DNA from: Linnemannia elongata
Taxonomy: Eukaryota; Mortierellomycota; Mortierellomycetes; Mortierellales; Mortierellaceae
NCBI GenBank assembly: GCA_036320915.1
Contig: JAXBDG010000018.1
Coordinates: forward strand, 124,001-188,000
Reading direction: 5' to 3'
DNA: 64,000 nt
In this document: positions 45,287 through 57,322 of the stretch, in pieces
Layout of the letters: each line of letters begins with the position of its first letter
Numbering within the stretch: the first letter of the stretch is position 1
Made by a program: the position numbers and the translations under genes
Notes under the pieces: generated by a model
Databases searched by the model: none
Told to the model about the DNA's origin: nothing
The model's input: the letters and a program-made list of their open reading frames with translations, nothing else

Positions 45287-45703
45287 TTGCTTTGTTTGTG
45301 GTATTAATGTGTGTGGTGTTTGGTGGGAAGGGAAAGGAAGGGAAAGAGAGTGTGTGTAAGGGAAGGAGGAAGGAAGAGGAAAGAAAGCAAAAGTTGAAGA
45401 GGAGCGGGAAAAAAAAAAAAAAAAAAAAAAGAGGGATATGTGCTGAGATGTCTGAGACTGGGAGAGACATCTGTATCATTTGATTATCAAGCCTCGCGCG
45501 CAATTTCTCCACGACGCAGATAAATACAAAGACACATCTAAACCAAATCATCATCTTTCCGTCAGTCCCGTATGCAACGCAATCTTCTCGTAGTTTATTA
45601 GTAGGAGTGAGAAACGCGAAAGATAAGAAAAAAAAAAGAAGCAAAAGCAAAAGCAAGAATAAAAAAAAAAAAAAAACTAAAAAAAAAAAACGAGAGGAAC
45701 TTT

Positions 45704-48700
45704 CTAGTAGTGCACACGGTACGGTTCTTCATCCACATAGGCACCGGCCTGCTCACAGGCAAGCATGTACGACTTTGTTAGGATCGACGCGCGTCGGGAC
45801 CGTGCGATCACCATCTTAGCCGTCTTGGGCGGGTTGTCTCCGTTCGTGAGCAAGTGTGTGCACTTCTTGCGCCACTCCTCCGACTTTGCCGTCACATCCT
45901 CCAGAACGATCCCACCCAGGGCTCGAATGGTTTTCTTGCACGCATCGCGATGCTCGGCACCGATTCCTGAAAGGAGAAAGTACTTGACTGGGCGAAGTTG
46001 TGTTCCTGGGTCTGGATCTAATTTATAAGATAGTAAAAGAGCAGAGTCCTATCAGATACACAAACTCCTTTCAAGATTCAGTGCACTTACGAGATTGTGA
46101 ACTGCAATAGAAAAAAAAACCTACCGTTCCTCTCGCTAATGGGTTGGTCAGTTGGGTGAGCGAAAAGGGATGATGTGTTCTTGTATCCCAAGTCTTCCAT
46201 AAGCTTCCTTTTTCTCTCTCTTTCATCTGTATCAACCCAGTGCACAACATCCTTGGACTCTCTCGCCTCCTCGTCTTGCGATGCTCTGTAGTAATCATCC
46301 TCCGTTGGGACATCCACCCCAGAGCTCTTGGACGCGTTTGCACCCGAGGCTTCAGAATCATCCGACGGACCCAGTGCTCTCCGTCGTTTTCGAGATAATT
46401 GATCCCGGGGCAAAGATGTGTATGCAGCTGGCTGCCACACCACAGGCACGTCTGAATGCTCCTGAATGTCTTGCTCTATAGCCTCCGACATGCTAATGTC
46501 ATGGTCGTAGATGTCCGGAACAGGTCCTGAAACAGCGAGATTCAAGTTTGAGGAAGCCGTTGTCATCGGTTCTGCCTTGAACTTGACGCTCAATTTACCG
46601 GCTGCTGTTCCTTGAAACGTTTGACTGGCATCCTGTTGGTTGGAGGGAGTATTCCATCGAGGTTTTACCGAAGTTGTTCGCGCCTTGCCCATACTCAATT
46701 TCCCGTTTACTGGTGCCCTCGGAGTCGAATTCAGTCCTTGCCGCGTAACAGGGGCTGGCTGCGGCTGCTGACTGCGTTTTACTAGCGGTGCTGAGGGTGG
46801 AGGCATGGTCTGGGATGTGAAGGACTGCCGCAAGTCCTTGTAGACCATGGTTTCTGTTCCGTATACTTCTGGATGTTCCTGCTCTGGTGGGCGCAGTCCA
46901 GTTTCATCTGCCTTGTATAACCAGCTGGGTGCGATGACACACACTCCACTATTGTTGGCAGCTCGAACATCCCGTACCACTGTCGAGGAGATCTTGCCAT
47001 GATGAACGAGATGAGTCATGCTAGTATTGTTTAAGTTGTAGGAGGTGCAGACCCGAGCGCCCATCCTCTTGGCCAAAGTCCTCATCTCATCCACGTTGCC
47101 CACCACGCGGTTTGGTATGCAGATAGTAAGGCCATCGAGGGGTGTCGAAGAAGGGATACCAGACTGTGTAGGGACCACTGATGTATCATGCAGGGATGCG
47201 TCATCGTAATCGCCAGATCCTTGAGATACCGAAAGACGCGCTGGTACCAGAAAGAAGTCGTCAAATGGCAAGCAGACACCCTAAAACCATTTGAAGCTTG
47301 TCAGTCATTGGCGTAGTGGATACCTTTCCTACATTTGGTCATACCTTCACATCATGGCTGAACTCATGCCACAGATATCCAAATAATGTTGTACCTCTTC
47401 AATACATCTCTGGAGCCAGTTCATCCTGACAACGGGGAGCCGGCTCCTTGCCATATGCTCGAACTTGGGTCCCGAAGGTCTGTCAGTGATTAAGAGGTTG
47501 GTGACGCCCTTCTCGAGATCTTTGTGAAAGTGACCTCCCAATTGCTTGACTGCACGTTCGACGTGTGTATGCTCCGTTCTATCCAACCCGCTGGTGGAGA
47601 TGTAAAGGTCCTCAAAGCCTAGTAGAATGTCGACGTCTACGGTTAGTAAACATATCGAGAGAGCAAGGCATAGACAAAGAGCGCCCTACTTATTCGTAGT
47701 TTACCTTCAATCGGGAACGACTTCATTGGAGCAAACAGAAAATGGTCCGCGCACCCCACAATTTTTTCGTCTGCCACCGATCTCTCAAACCAACAGCTTG
47801 TCACCACTACTCCAGGAAATCCTTGAGTGTCTTCTAGTTTTCTATTAGAGTGTAGATAACTGAATTAAAAAGTCGATCTTGCAGCTCCACAGAGCAGAGA
47901 GGTAGCGACCACATGATAATTGAGCTGGAGAACCATGGTACACTTACGTCCTCATTGGAACCACTGTTCTGATCTTGTTCTTTGCAACAAGGGGTGGATC
48001 GTCATCAAAATACGTTCCGCCACATGCTCCTGCTTCCTTGCGAACAAACTCTTCCAGCTTCTTGCTGCAACCTCGAGTGGTGATGTAGAGTCCGGCAAAT
48101 ATATTGAGAACTGGCTCCTCCTTGACATTCTCGTCGTCGTCGCTTTCTTCTAGGTTGAGATCAGCTGCCCTCGTTGTCAGAGAGAGATCTTGGGTGACTT
48201 GGAAGGGAGTTGACGCAACCATCGAGAGATCACCCAGAGCTTGAGTCAAAAGTCCCGAGTGGGTTCTTTCCCGAATACCTTGCCTCGTTAGCACAGGTGA
48301 TATCGATGAAGGTGAGGTAGTGCTGGTCGTTTTGTCGGAGGGCGTAGATGGCGGGCTATCTGTGTTCGGAGACCTCATATCGTTTAGTCCGTAAGTTGTG
48401 GACGGCTTGGGGAGAGGTTTGGAACGAAAGGTTGCTGTGCTGGTGATCGTGCGATTTTTGTTCTTGGGCGCGACTGCCGCATCCAAAGTCCAGGTGGTGG
48501 CGCCTTCCATCCGTACTGGTTTTGGCTGTCCGTCCTCTGTACGCGTGGGGAAGGGAACAATGTGGTCAGACTCTGGGACAAGCTTGCCTTCCCGGTTCGA
48601 CTGACGGAGCCAATGTTGGTGAACAATAAACGGCAGTTCCTCATCCGCATTGAGTAACGCCAACGTGCTAACAATACCAGTGTGTTGAGTACATGAAAGA

Positions 48701-50284
48701 TGTATGGTTAAAAAGCAAGCTCGTCATTTTAAGGCAATATTGTCTACCCCAAATCGCGAGCATACCTTGTCTCCAACTTGTTCGAGGGAACCACGATATG
48801 AGTTACTTCACGTTGATCGTACTCTGGGATATGGATCCCTCCGGCCAGTCGAATGACCTTTTTGTACTGAGCCACCTGCTCTGTTGAGAAGGACGGACAC
48901 AGAAAGATCTGACATGCTTCCATATACATGTTGCTTGGTGGGTCAAAAGTCACAGGATCCAGCGTCAGCTCGTCCACAGCCATCAAGTCCCGCTTTCCTG
49001 CTCCGCTGCCGCTCCTTGATGGTACTTTGGTTTCTATCATTGTCAAAATAGTTAACGATGTGAGTACTTGAACGAAATGTTCCGAGAAGCACAAGGCAGG
49101 CACCTTATTGCATGAGACTCGCTTACCTTCTGTCGGGGGAAGATACAGAGTTTCGTCCGCACGTTCTATCGACAAGCAAACAAAGCGACGCAATTGGTAT
49201 GTCAATAAACAAAATGCCCCAAGAGTAACTAACGACGTCTTCTGGCACATATTTCCTTGCAATGACTCGCACATCCTAAATCCTTACCGAGGGTCTTAAT
49301 GGTATCCTTGAACCAGTTAATCGTAACACATTTGATGCCACCCCAGGAGACAGCCGACCTGTACTTGTTTCCTACTCCAAAGTCGCAGATCAAATGTGTC
49401 GTTTGGTTCTTTAAAAGGTCCGCTGTGTACCGTCCTCCGTATTGGACAACGTCCTTCTCGATGATATTCCGCACGTCTACAAATACAAATAAATGCGCCC
49501 GTTCATGGTCAGTTCTTTGTCCCGCCACAAGCTTCATCCATAGCTCAGTCAGGCGGTCAATCGCCAGTCCTGAACGTTACCATGATTAAGTCCTGTAATG
49601 CACACTGAACATCCTTGGAACGGTCCTAATCGGCATTCGTCAAAGACCTATGACATTTGAACGCCGCAATAGCTTATTAGAATACTGATTCAGATAACAC
49701 CATGTTCAGCACTACAATGAGTAAAGACCTGTCTTCACCTTTTTGGCGTCGACTGGGTATCCTGTTGCCCATAATGATTCTACTTGATCCAGCCAGTCGG
49801 GTTTTACTACAGGGATGTCCAGTTCATATGCGATCTAGTAAATTACATACGTACATGCAAAATCAGTTAGCATTAGGTCCTGAACCCGTCCCTTATTGAC
49901 TGCCTTAGCGTTTTTCCCGGTGTCCCATGCCCTTGTACCTTGTATTTAGGTGATCCTGTCTTCGTAGCAATTAACACTGTAGTATCATTGGACATTGATA
50001 CGATTAACGTGCCTCCCAATGCTGCCACCCTCTTCCCGGCCGCATCCTAAAGAGAGATATGGCGAAGCATGCATGCAAAAAAGTATGAATATTAATTTTA
50101 TTTTCCTGCGCAGGACTTAACAAACAATGCGAAATGTTCCATGCAAAGTTACCCTCTCTTCCTTGGTGTAGCCTGTGCAGGCAACGATCCAATCTTGCAG
50201 TGGTTTTGGTCGCTCATTTTGAGAGGCAGTGAGTTGTAATGCAGCCTTTGCCGCAGGTGCAGGACGACGTGGTTGACGGAACAT
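45704..50284 (-). CDS. DPB11: multi-BRCT replication/checkpoint protein, Dpb11/Rad4/TopBP1 family
   Basis: Nuclear scaffold that links CDK-phosphorylated Sld3/Treslin to the replisome and activates the ATR checkpoint kinase. Twelve exons: 50284-50153, 50046-49939, 49834-49739, 49647-49581, 49476-49288, 49165-49127, 49033-48766, 48667-47948, 47841-47705, 47636-47395, 47280-46125 and 46017-45704. Every phase agrees; total 1155 residues. I count seven BRCT units. BRCT1 (about 28-110) has WIVACTGYTKEE and KPDWLDQV. BRCT2 (about 115-205) has FQGCSVCITG, QYGGRYTADL, TTHLICD and WFKDTI. The others lie at about 245-330, 490-575 (VTSCWFERS), 587-675, 705-800 and 1060-1155 (KYFLLSGIG, CTHLLTNGD). The BRCT1-2 pair and the number of repeats favour TopBP1/Rad4 over Rtt107/Brc1. 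A Ser/Pro-rich linker (about 340-470) and a 260-residue disordered stretch before the last BRCT could hold the ATR-activating region. The start was chosen at MFRQPRRPAP. Confidence 0.9.
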
Positions 50285-52163
50285 GTAAGTTGTTGTGGTG
50301 TATGTTTTTGGAGTGGGATGTATGGTTTGATGTTGTGGGCTAAGCGTTAAGTGGGTTCCGATGTTGTCGTTGCTTGTTTGGTGTTTTGTCTGCCTGCCTG
50401 TCGATTGCTGTTCTCTCGGTGGGTATGTGTGCCTGCCCGTCTGTGGTGGAAGATAGACGAATGATGAGGGAACCGGAGAATGGACAGGAGAGCGTGGAAT
50501 ATTAGTCAAGGGTGCCTGAGAATAGAGAACAAAACAAAATAACAAAGTTGAAAAGCTCCATATGGCTTTAATGAACTCCAGCGCGTGGGTGTATATGTGA
50601 CTGCAGTTTTGTTTACCTTTCAAGCGTTCATGGAGGAACACAACGCGTTCTATTGTTGCCACCCCTTTTCTCTTTGAACTTCTCCGTGTTCTGAACGCAC
50701 TACAGTTCATTGTCGCTGGATACAGGAACCATTTGTACTCCATTCACGTTCATTCATTTCATTGTTAAAGGTATGATTTTTTTCTTGAAGCATCGTTTTG
50801 TTATGGTCTCCGTCCCACAGTTGAACAACTCAGTAAGACTAGCTCGTCTGCACCCTCCTAGGAGCGCCTCCTAGGAAAACATGAACAATCCACCACCAAC
50901 TGACCCATCAGTCACCAGGATACTCATTTGCAACCCACTTCACGCTAGTCTTCCGGAAACATTTCTGATTCCTTTACACTTCTACCTGTTTGTTCCCCTC
51001 ACCAACCAACTTTACCAATCACAACCCCACAGTCGACTCTCCTTCCCCAGCTAACCATAAGGACAGAAAAGGGAACATCGTCAATAGCTGGGGTAAGGAG
51101 CAAAGAGTGGAGAAGGTGATAAAATGTGCAAACTAAAAAAAATCAAAAAGGCGGAGGCGGCAGAGGACAAGAAAGTCTCATTACGGATGCATCTTTTGTA
51201 ATAAGAAACGCGGGGGACCAAAAGACATGGCAGGATCGGCGCTTGTTTCCCTGTTAATCGAGTTGGTCGCGAAGGAAAGCCAGCTCCGATAATGTTCGTT
51301 CAAGTGCAATTGCACAGGGACAAAAGGAATTGATGGCGGTTGTGTGGGGGTGAGATGGTGAGTGCGGGGTAGGTTAAACAGGTTCCTACGGAACAAGGAA
51401 ACCAATCCGTCCCAATGTCCCCATCCGTAGAAGAAACTTTGTTCATATCACTGTTATAGGAACCCTCGACGAGGTAGGGAAGAGAAAAGGACCAGATGCA
51501 ATGAAGAAAGAGGATTAGAATGAAAACAGATATGCAGTAATGCGGGGTAGAGTATTGAAAGTTGTACCCAGTCTCTCAGTCTCTCTGAGCGTTAATTCGG
51601 TGCTTCGATGAAGGTTTACGTAGCGAACAAAAATGGGTTTAGACGAAAAAGAAAAAAAAATCAAGAAAGTGAGCCTTGACCCCGCCCCTGCGGAAGGAAG
51701 GGACACGAGGGAAATGCACTGGCGAGGAAGGAAAAGGTGGGGTAGTGATTTAATCAACAAAGGACGAAAAGAAAAAGAGAAAGTCAATGGGGGTTCGCTG
51801 CTAGACATGTCGTTTGCTTTCCTTCAATGAGGGCACAGTTCGCTGCTAGCAATTGACATGCTGGCCTTGGTAGACGGATAGAAAAGATGAAGAGTAAAGA
51901 AAAAAAAGTGGGTTCAGATTTGCAATTGGGCGTAGCTTGCACGACACCTGTTAAACGTCAACTATTGACCCTTGTCTGGTGTTTTCAAGTGAGATATGCG
52001 CTGGTGGTCCAGGTTCGAGTAGGAGGATAGTAATAATATAGGCCCCCTCTCTCCTATGCATGACCATATCAATTGCATGTAAGGAACCCCTTAGACCGAC
52101 CAAGGGCAGGAGAAGAGGGAGTAGGTAGTTTAAATGGCGAGTGATGACATATTTCAGGGCGTT

Positions 52164-52166
<3 letters not shown>
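50285..52166. other. intergenic, no supported gene
   Basis: The first 500 bases are the TopBP1 homologue's 5' flank. The remaining 1.4 kb contains only short, biased open frames. Confidence 0.4.
50643..50648. promoter_or_regulatory. ACGCGT (MCB) upstream of the TopBP1 homologue
   Basis: One ACGCGT, 359 bases upstream of the start codon. MBF control of replication genes through this element is established in yeasts. A single copy here is weak evidence. Confidence 0.3.
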
Positions 52167-52204
<38 letters not shown>

Positions 52205-52280
52205 GACGAGTGAGAGAAGCAGCGGACAAGGAAAACCATCGAGACGTCTGTACAGCGAATGTACCCAGTTTTTCTGCGGC

Positions 52281-52315
<35 letters not shown>
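52167..52315. repeat. two long T tracts (T37, T33)
   Basis: 37 T (52167-52203) and 33 T (52283-52315), same orientation, 79 bases apart, about 450 bases upstream of the guanine deaminase TATA box. The long frame on the complementary strand is poly-Lys artefact. Confidence 0.85.
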
Positions 52316-52316
<1 letters not shown>

Positions 52317-52750
52317 ATTGTTCGTTCGTTCTTGTTTGTTCTGTTGGAGTGTATGTGTGTAGTCAGAGTACAGTGTGTGCCCGTTTTCTGCGATCGATAA
52401 ATAAATGTCGGAGGTCATTGTTATCCACGGCTGTCTGTCTCCAATTGCGGAGAAAGGGAGGGAGGGAAGGGAATTAACGTACAGTGGAAGAAGAGTGAAT
52501 GAGTGAGTGAGCAAAGTGGGAGAGGGAGCATTCAGCAACAACAATAGCACTAATTGGCTGTGACCCACAATTGTTTCCCTCTCTTCTGTTCTCACCATTT
52601 TTCTAATTCAATCGAGAATAGAAAGAATAATGCCGTCCTTCCCTCTGCTTCGATTCGCCAGCAGGCTCCGGGCCTGCAGTGCTCCTTCAGTTACTGTTGT
52701 CCAGGGCGTGATGTCGACAAATGGGCGATCAACTTCTTGCCATTCCATCA

Positions 52751-52759
52751 CTATAAAAG
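52751..52759 (+). promoter_or_regulatory. TATA box of the guanine deaminase gene
   Basis: CTATAAAAG, 164 bases upstream of the chosen ATG, followed by a CT-rich leader. Its position argues that in-frame upstream ATGs (for example 52630) are not in the main mRNA. Confidence 0.65.
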
Positions 52760-52914
52760 GGCCTCAATCCCACCTCTCATTCTTTTCTCATCGCCCTTCA
52801 CTCCTTTCACTCCCTTGCGGCTCCTCCACACAACGTTTCTACACTCCCACTCCCCTTCCATTACCCATTCCCACTCCTTCTCTTCCTTCATTCCCTTCAT
52901 TCACAAAAACAACA

Positions 52915-54865
52915 ATGCAGACTTTTGCCTCCACCATCTCTAAGGTCTTCTACGGAACCCTTATCCACTCGATCTCTATCAAGGAGATCGAGTACATCCT
53001 CCAGGGTCTTCTCTTCATCGATAACCAGGGCAAGATCGCCAAGATCGTCAAGAATGTCTCCCAGGACAAGCTCGATGCTGCGCTCGAGGGCGTTCACAGT
53101 GATAAGGTAAACACAACTTTTGTTTTTTAATTGCACACACACCCTTGTGCTCTGTCTCACTGTTTTGTCCCTGCAGCAGCAACAACAGCAGCAGGTTTCC
53201 TTTGGCTCTCCATTGTACAATGCCCCTGTACCTTGCACTTCATTCCACTTCATAACTGATCTCCTTTCCCCTCTCACCTTTCGCCCGCAGTCCTCTCATC
53301 TTCACTGGATGATGTATGAATTTGACACCAGGAACAAAATAAAACAATACATTAAGACACCAACAAGAAAGAGGGTGGAACACCACCTGTGAGCTTGAAC
53401 CCTATTTCACCCGCCAACTGGATACTTTCTTCCGAACCCCCTGTTTCTATCTGACAAGACTTGATCACTTCTGTTTATGATCAATGATCATCCCTGATAT
53501 CATCTAACAACATGTTTGCTTGTTCCTGAATCTTACTATCGTTTTTTTTTTGCCACCAACTTATATTTCTATTTAGCTCGTCCGCTTGACCGGCGACCAG
53601 TTCGTCATCCCCGGATTCGTCGATACCCACATCGTAAGTCTCTATTCTTCTCTTCTTTGTCTTTGCTACCATTGGCATTTGACCTCACTACCACATTCGA
53701 ACCATGTGTCTAACACATTCATCCCTATTTCTCAATCCAATCCCATCATTCATAGCATGCTCCTCAGTACGCTTTCTGCGGAAACGGACATGATCTGCCT
53801 TTGCTCGAGTGGCTCGACACCTACACCTTCCCTGCCGAGTCCCGCTTCGCCGACAAGGACTACGCCCGCCGCCTGTACTCGAAGTCCGTCGCCCGCTCGC
53901 TCCGCAACGGTACCACTGCTGCCTGCTGGTACGCTACCATCCACCTCGAGTCTTGCAAGGAGCTCGTCCAGGTCATCCAGGAGCAGGGTCAGCGTGCCTA
54001 CGTCGGCAAAGTCAACATGAACCAGAACTCGCCCGATTTCTTGGTCGAGACCACCGAGTCATCTGTCCGTGACACCCGTGCCTTCATCGAGTACGTCAAG
54101 GACGTTAACTCCAAGATTGAGCACAAGCCCCTTGTCACCCCCATCATCACCCCTCGCTTTGCCATCTCCTGCACCTCGGATCTCTTGGCCGAGTTGGGCA
54201 AGTTGGCCGAGGAGTACCAGTTGCCCATCCAGTCTCATCTCTGCGAGAACATGAACGAGATTGGCTTCACCATGTCGCTCTTCCCCGAGTCCGTCAACTA
54301 CACCGCCGTCTATGCCGACCACGGCCTCTTGAACGACCGCACCGTCATGGCCCACTGTGTCCACATGAAGGACGAGGAGCTTGACCTTATCAAGGAGAAG
54401 GAGGCCGGTATCTCTCACTGCGCCAACTCTAACTTCAACCTCAAGTCCGGCATCGCCAACGTCCGCAAGATGCTCAACAAGGAGATCAAGGTCGGTCTCG
54501 GTACCGATGTCGCCGGTGGTTACACCCCCTCGATTCTCGAGGCCCTCCGCGCCTCCCGCACCGCCTCCGTCGCCCTCGACATGGAGTCCTCTTTGGTCGT
54601 TGCTGAGCTCTTCTACCTCGCCACTGTTGGTGGTGCCCGCGTTATGGGGTTGGAGGACACTATTGGAAACTTTGAGGTCGGCAAGGAGTTTGATGCCATC
54701 TTGGTTAACGCCTCGACCGACAACTCCCCTGTCGATATTCACGACCACGACACCGTCGAGACCTCGTTTGAGAAGTACCTCTTTGTTGGCGATGACCGTA
54801 ACCACGAGAAGATCTTTGTCCAAGGCAAGGAGGTCCGCATTCCTGGCGCCGCCTCTCGCAAGTAA
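52915..54865 (+). CDS. GUD1: guanine deaminase
   Basis: Purine salvage and catabolism: hydrolyses guanine to xanthine and ammonia in the cytosol. Three exons (52915-53106, 53577-53633, 53756-54865), all in phase, give 452 residues, normal for the amidohydrolase-fold family. The zinc ligands are in FVIPGFVDTHIHAPQY (His82, His84; the codons span the second intron). Then come IQSHLCENMNEIGF, VMAHCVHM, and the catalytic Asp in LGTDVAGGYTPSIL. SHCANSNFNLKSG is also typical. The first intron is long (470 bases) and contains a CAG/CAA run. The last exon is strikingly C/G-rich at third positions (GTC, CTC, AAG), unlike neighbouring genes, which suggests high expression. It converges on the RhoGAP gene, and an AATAAA lies about 400 bases downstream. 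Confidence 0.96.
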
Positions 54866-55348
54866 TCGACTCTTCTTCCTCTTCTAGCCTTCTCCTTCTC
54901 TTCTGCGAAGGAAGTTGGTATTCTTTTGATGGAGTTGTTTCTTTTTTGTTTGTGAAGACGTCACTTCTTTTTTTTATGACGGAAGGTTGGGAAACGCACA
55001 AAACACACCTCCCTTCCTGTCTTTTTACATAGTTCTTATGAAAATATGTGCTGCAGTTTCTTTTTTAGTTATTTCTTTTTTTTTTCTTATTTTCTTTTCT
55101 CAAAACTTCTTTTTTTGTTCGTTCTGAACAAAACATACCCGCTCAGAATGGGCAAAAAAAACTGAGAAGTAAGAGTAGAGGAAAGGGAGAGAGGAGAGTA
55201 ATGCTAGGAGGAAACCAAGACGAAAGTGTTTAGAAAAAACCCACCCTGTACGATTTTTGTAACATAATAAATCTTAAAATATCGAAAAAAAAGTCATCTT
55301 CCCGCTGCCCAATGCTTAGACATGCCGTTTATTCAAGGGTTGGTGGAC
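54866..55348. other. convergent 3' region, guanine deaminase / RhoGAP
   Basis: 483 bases of T-rich then A-rich sequence between two stop codons. It holds both poly(A) signals: AATAAA at 55266-55271 on plus, and its complement TTTATT at 55328-55333 for the RhoGAP gene. No gene is seen. Confidence 0.6.
55266..55271 (+). terminator. poly(A) signal AATAAA
   Basis: Canonical signal on the guanine deaminase strand, about 400 bases after the stop. The two mRNAs of this convergent pair would end close to each other. Confidence 0.4.
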
Positions 55349-57273
55349 TCAAAAGACTTCATCATAATGCTCAATCATGACCTTGACTACAGTGCCCAAA
55401 GTCAAGGCGCCGTCCACAGGCGCATCCTTATCGCGGTGACCAACACTCGACAATGCAATCTCTTGCATAACATCCTCGTGCCGCACCATGTTGGGCGTCA
55501 TGACCACAGCCAGGTTATGCGGCGTCATCAGGTTTGACTCATGTCTGTCCGCGACCAGCTTCAACAACCTAAACACCTCCATCATCAAGATCAAGTTGTT
55601 GTGTGTCACTTTTGTTACGACTTCGGACCGAATGAATTCCGCCACCGTTTTTTGGTCCTCCCCACGCTTCTGCTGCTGCAAAAGACTGTACAGATCGACA
55701 GGGAAAATGGGTTCAGGAAGCTCGCGCAGGAAGAGTTTGAGTAATACTGCAGAGATGTGGATGTCGTATTCGGTCAGATTGACGGGATTGCCACGGTCGT
55801 ATGCGGCACGGACCTGTTTCAGCATGGCGGAACTAGGGCTGCGACGAAAGAGGCCCTCGACGTAGAGACCGTTCTCGATCAGGTTCCTGATACAGTCCTG
55901 GATGAAATTGGGGAGGCCCTTTTCGCCGTTAGGTCCCATGAGTCGCTCCAGTGGTGCGCCAAAGACTCTATGTGCATGGTCCTGTTGGTTGTCTGGAAGT
56001 GTAATTGTGTCTTCGAACTTGAGGTTGTGTCTAATGATATGTGAAGTGTGTTAGATTCGGATTTTTGAACCTGCACCACATTTTGCTTTATCTCCAATCG
56101 TCGCCCTTACTGGTATACTGCGGCGGGAATGTTGATCTGGTTGAGAGGCACGACTCTGGCAAGGTGAGATAAGTTGTCGATATAATGGACCTTGGAGCCA
56201 AACTTGGGACTAATTAATTGGTGAGATGTACGATGTTGTTGTCAGCCCTCCTCAAATGCATATCGAACAAAATGTAATTTGCAGAATGCAATGTTCCAAG
56301 GGAGACGTCCTTCCTGCATACCTGATAACGGCATTCATAGTTCCGAGGATAAGCCGTGGCCATGTGGAAGGGTGAACAATATATAACGCCTTCAAATTCT
56401 TCTTGTATCTAAGTTTTAGCCAAAAGATAACAAAAACAAAGGCAGGTTAGGGTAAAGCTTCAGCCAAGAAATGATTTAAAAAAGTTGACCAGTCCCGCGG
56501 AGGCTATGCCTCAGTTGCAATCAATTGCACCTTTCGATAAAAATCAACTTGCCTGCGGTTAAGACTGCGATAGGCCTTGAAAAGCCAACCCCAACCTGGA
56601 CGGTACAGTGCTCCTCCAGAAAACATAACGATGGTATAGTCGTTCTCAACGAATTGCTCCAGCTGGGCTAACACGACTCTAATTAGAGTGGCCGTCACCC
56701 GGAAAAGAAAAAAAATGTTAGTTGGTACAATCCTTCCGCCTCCCTTCCTCATGCCAACTAACCAACCCCTGGCTCTCACTTCTCAAGGAATTACAATTGA
56801 TCGAATATCTAAATTTGAAAAAGAAACACCGCAACTGAGAAAAAAAGGGCTGTAAGACTTGCCTGAGGATGGTGTCGTAGTCAACTTTGGATGGGTCGGG
56901 AAGGTTGCAAGCACAGAGGATGACCATGGGTCGACTCTCATAATCCACGCCTATATTCACAAACGACCCAATTGAGTAGAACGTGCTTCCTTGTTAGTTG
57001 GTCTGAGCACCATGACCGTGTTGTGATTCCCTTCCTGTCTTTCATAATGATGCTAATGATAATCAATGGTCGTTGGTTTGTGTCGAAGGGCAAGTAAGCG
57101 ACAAGAGATAATTGGATTGTACTGTCACAGGCTCAAGGTGAGGTTTGTGCGTTGTCGCCTTATTCTTCTCCTTCTTCCTGGTGCGCCCGTCGTGTATGTA
57201 TATGTGCAACCGAGGGTGTCCTCGAAGAGTGGCACTTGCCTGCGCGGTAAATGATGTTTTCACTTGATGCCAT
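55349..57273 (-). CDS. CRAL-TRIO/BCH + RhoGAP protein (p50RhoGAP/ARHGAP1 type)
   Basis: GTPase-activating protein that turns off Rho/Cdc42 GTPases, probably targeted to membranes by its lipid-binding Sec14-like domain. Six exons: 57273-57240, 56950-56863, 56678-56553, 56408-56322, 56209-56111 and 56030-55349, giving 371 residues. The first three donors read CAG|GCAAGT, so introns 1-3 are GC-AG; introns 4-5 are GT-AG. Phases agree throughout, and the joined protein reads as the family does: IYRAGVDYESRPMVILCACN, QFVENDYTIVMFSGG, LNRRYKKNLKALYIVHPSTW, then NAVISPKFGSKVHYIDNL. The RhoGAP domain (about 170-370) has the arginine finger in GLYVEGLFRRS (Arg207), then AVLLKLFLRELPEPIFP and NLAVVMTPNMVR. 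Fungal homologues are usually longer; this is close to the minimal two-domain form. A (GTT)n tract lies just upstream of the ATG. Confidence 0.92.
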
Positions 57274-57282
57274 TGAGTAGTT

Positions 57283-57283
<1 letters not shown>

Positions 57284-57321
<38 letters not shown>
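57284..57321. repeat. (GTT)n microsatellite in the RhoGAP 5' leader
   Basis: About 12 GTT units on the plus strand, (CAA)n in the mRNA sense, ending about 10 bases before the RhoGAP start codon. CAA repeats are unstructured and often mark leaders with efficient translation. Confidence 0.8.

Positions 57322-57322
<1 letters not shown>

Noticed and set aside
46082..46124. 11-nt microexon (TTCACAATCTC) in the TopBP1 homologue
   Set aside because: It has good splice flanks but would leave phase 0, while the next exon needs phase 1. Direct splicing to 46017 restores the conserved BRCT frame.
52134..52598. Long frames on both strands across the T37/T33 tracts
   Set aside because: They are kept open by homopolymers only.
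54059..54823. 254-codon antisense ORF within guanine deaminase
   Set aside because: Mirror of a strongly codon-biased exon (Val/Gly/Leu/Asp-rich text); no independent support.
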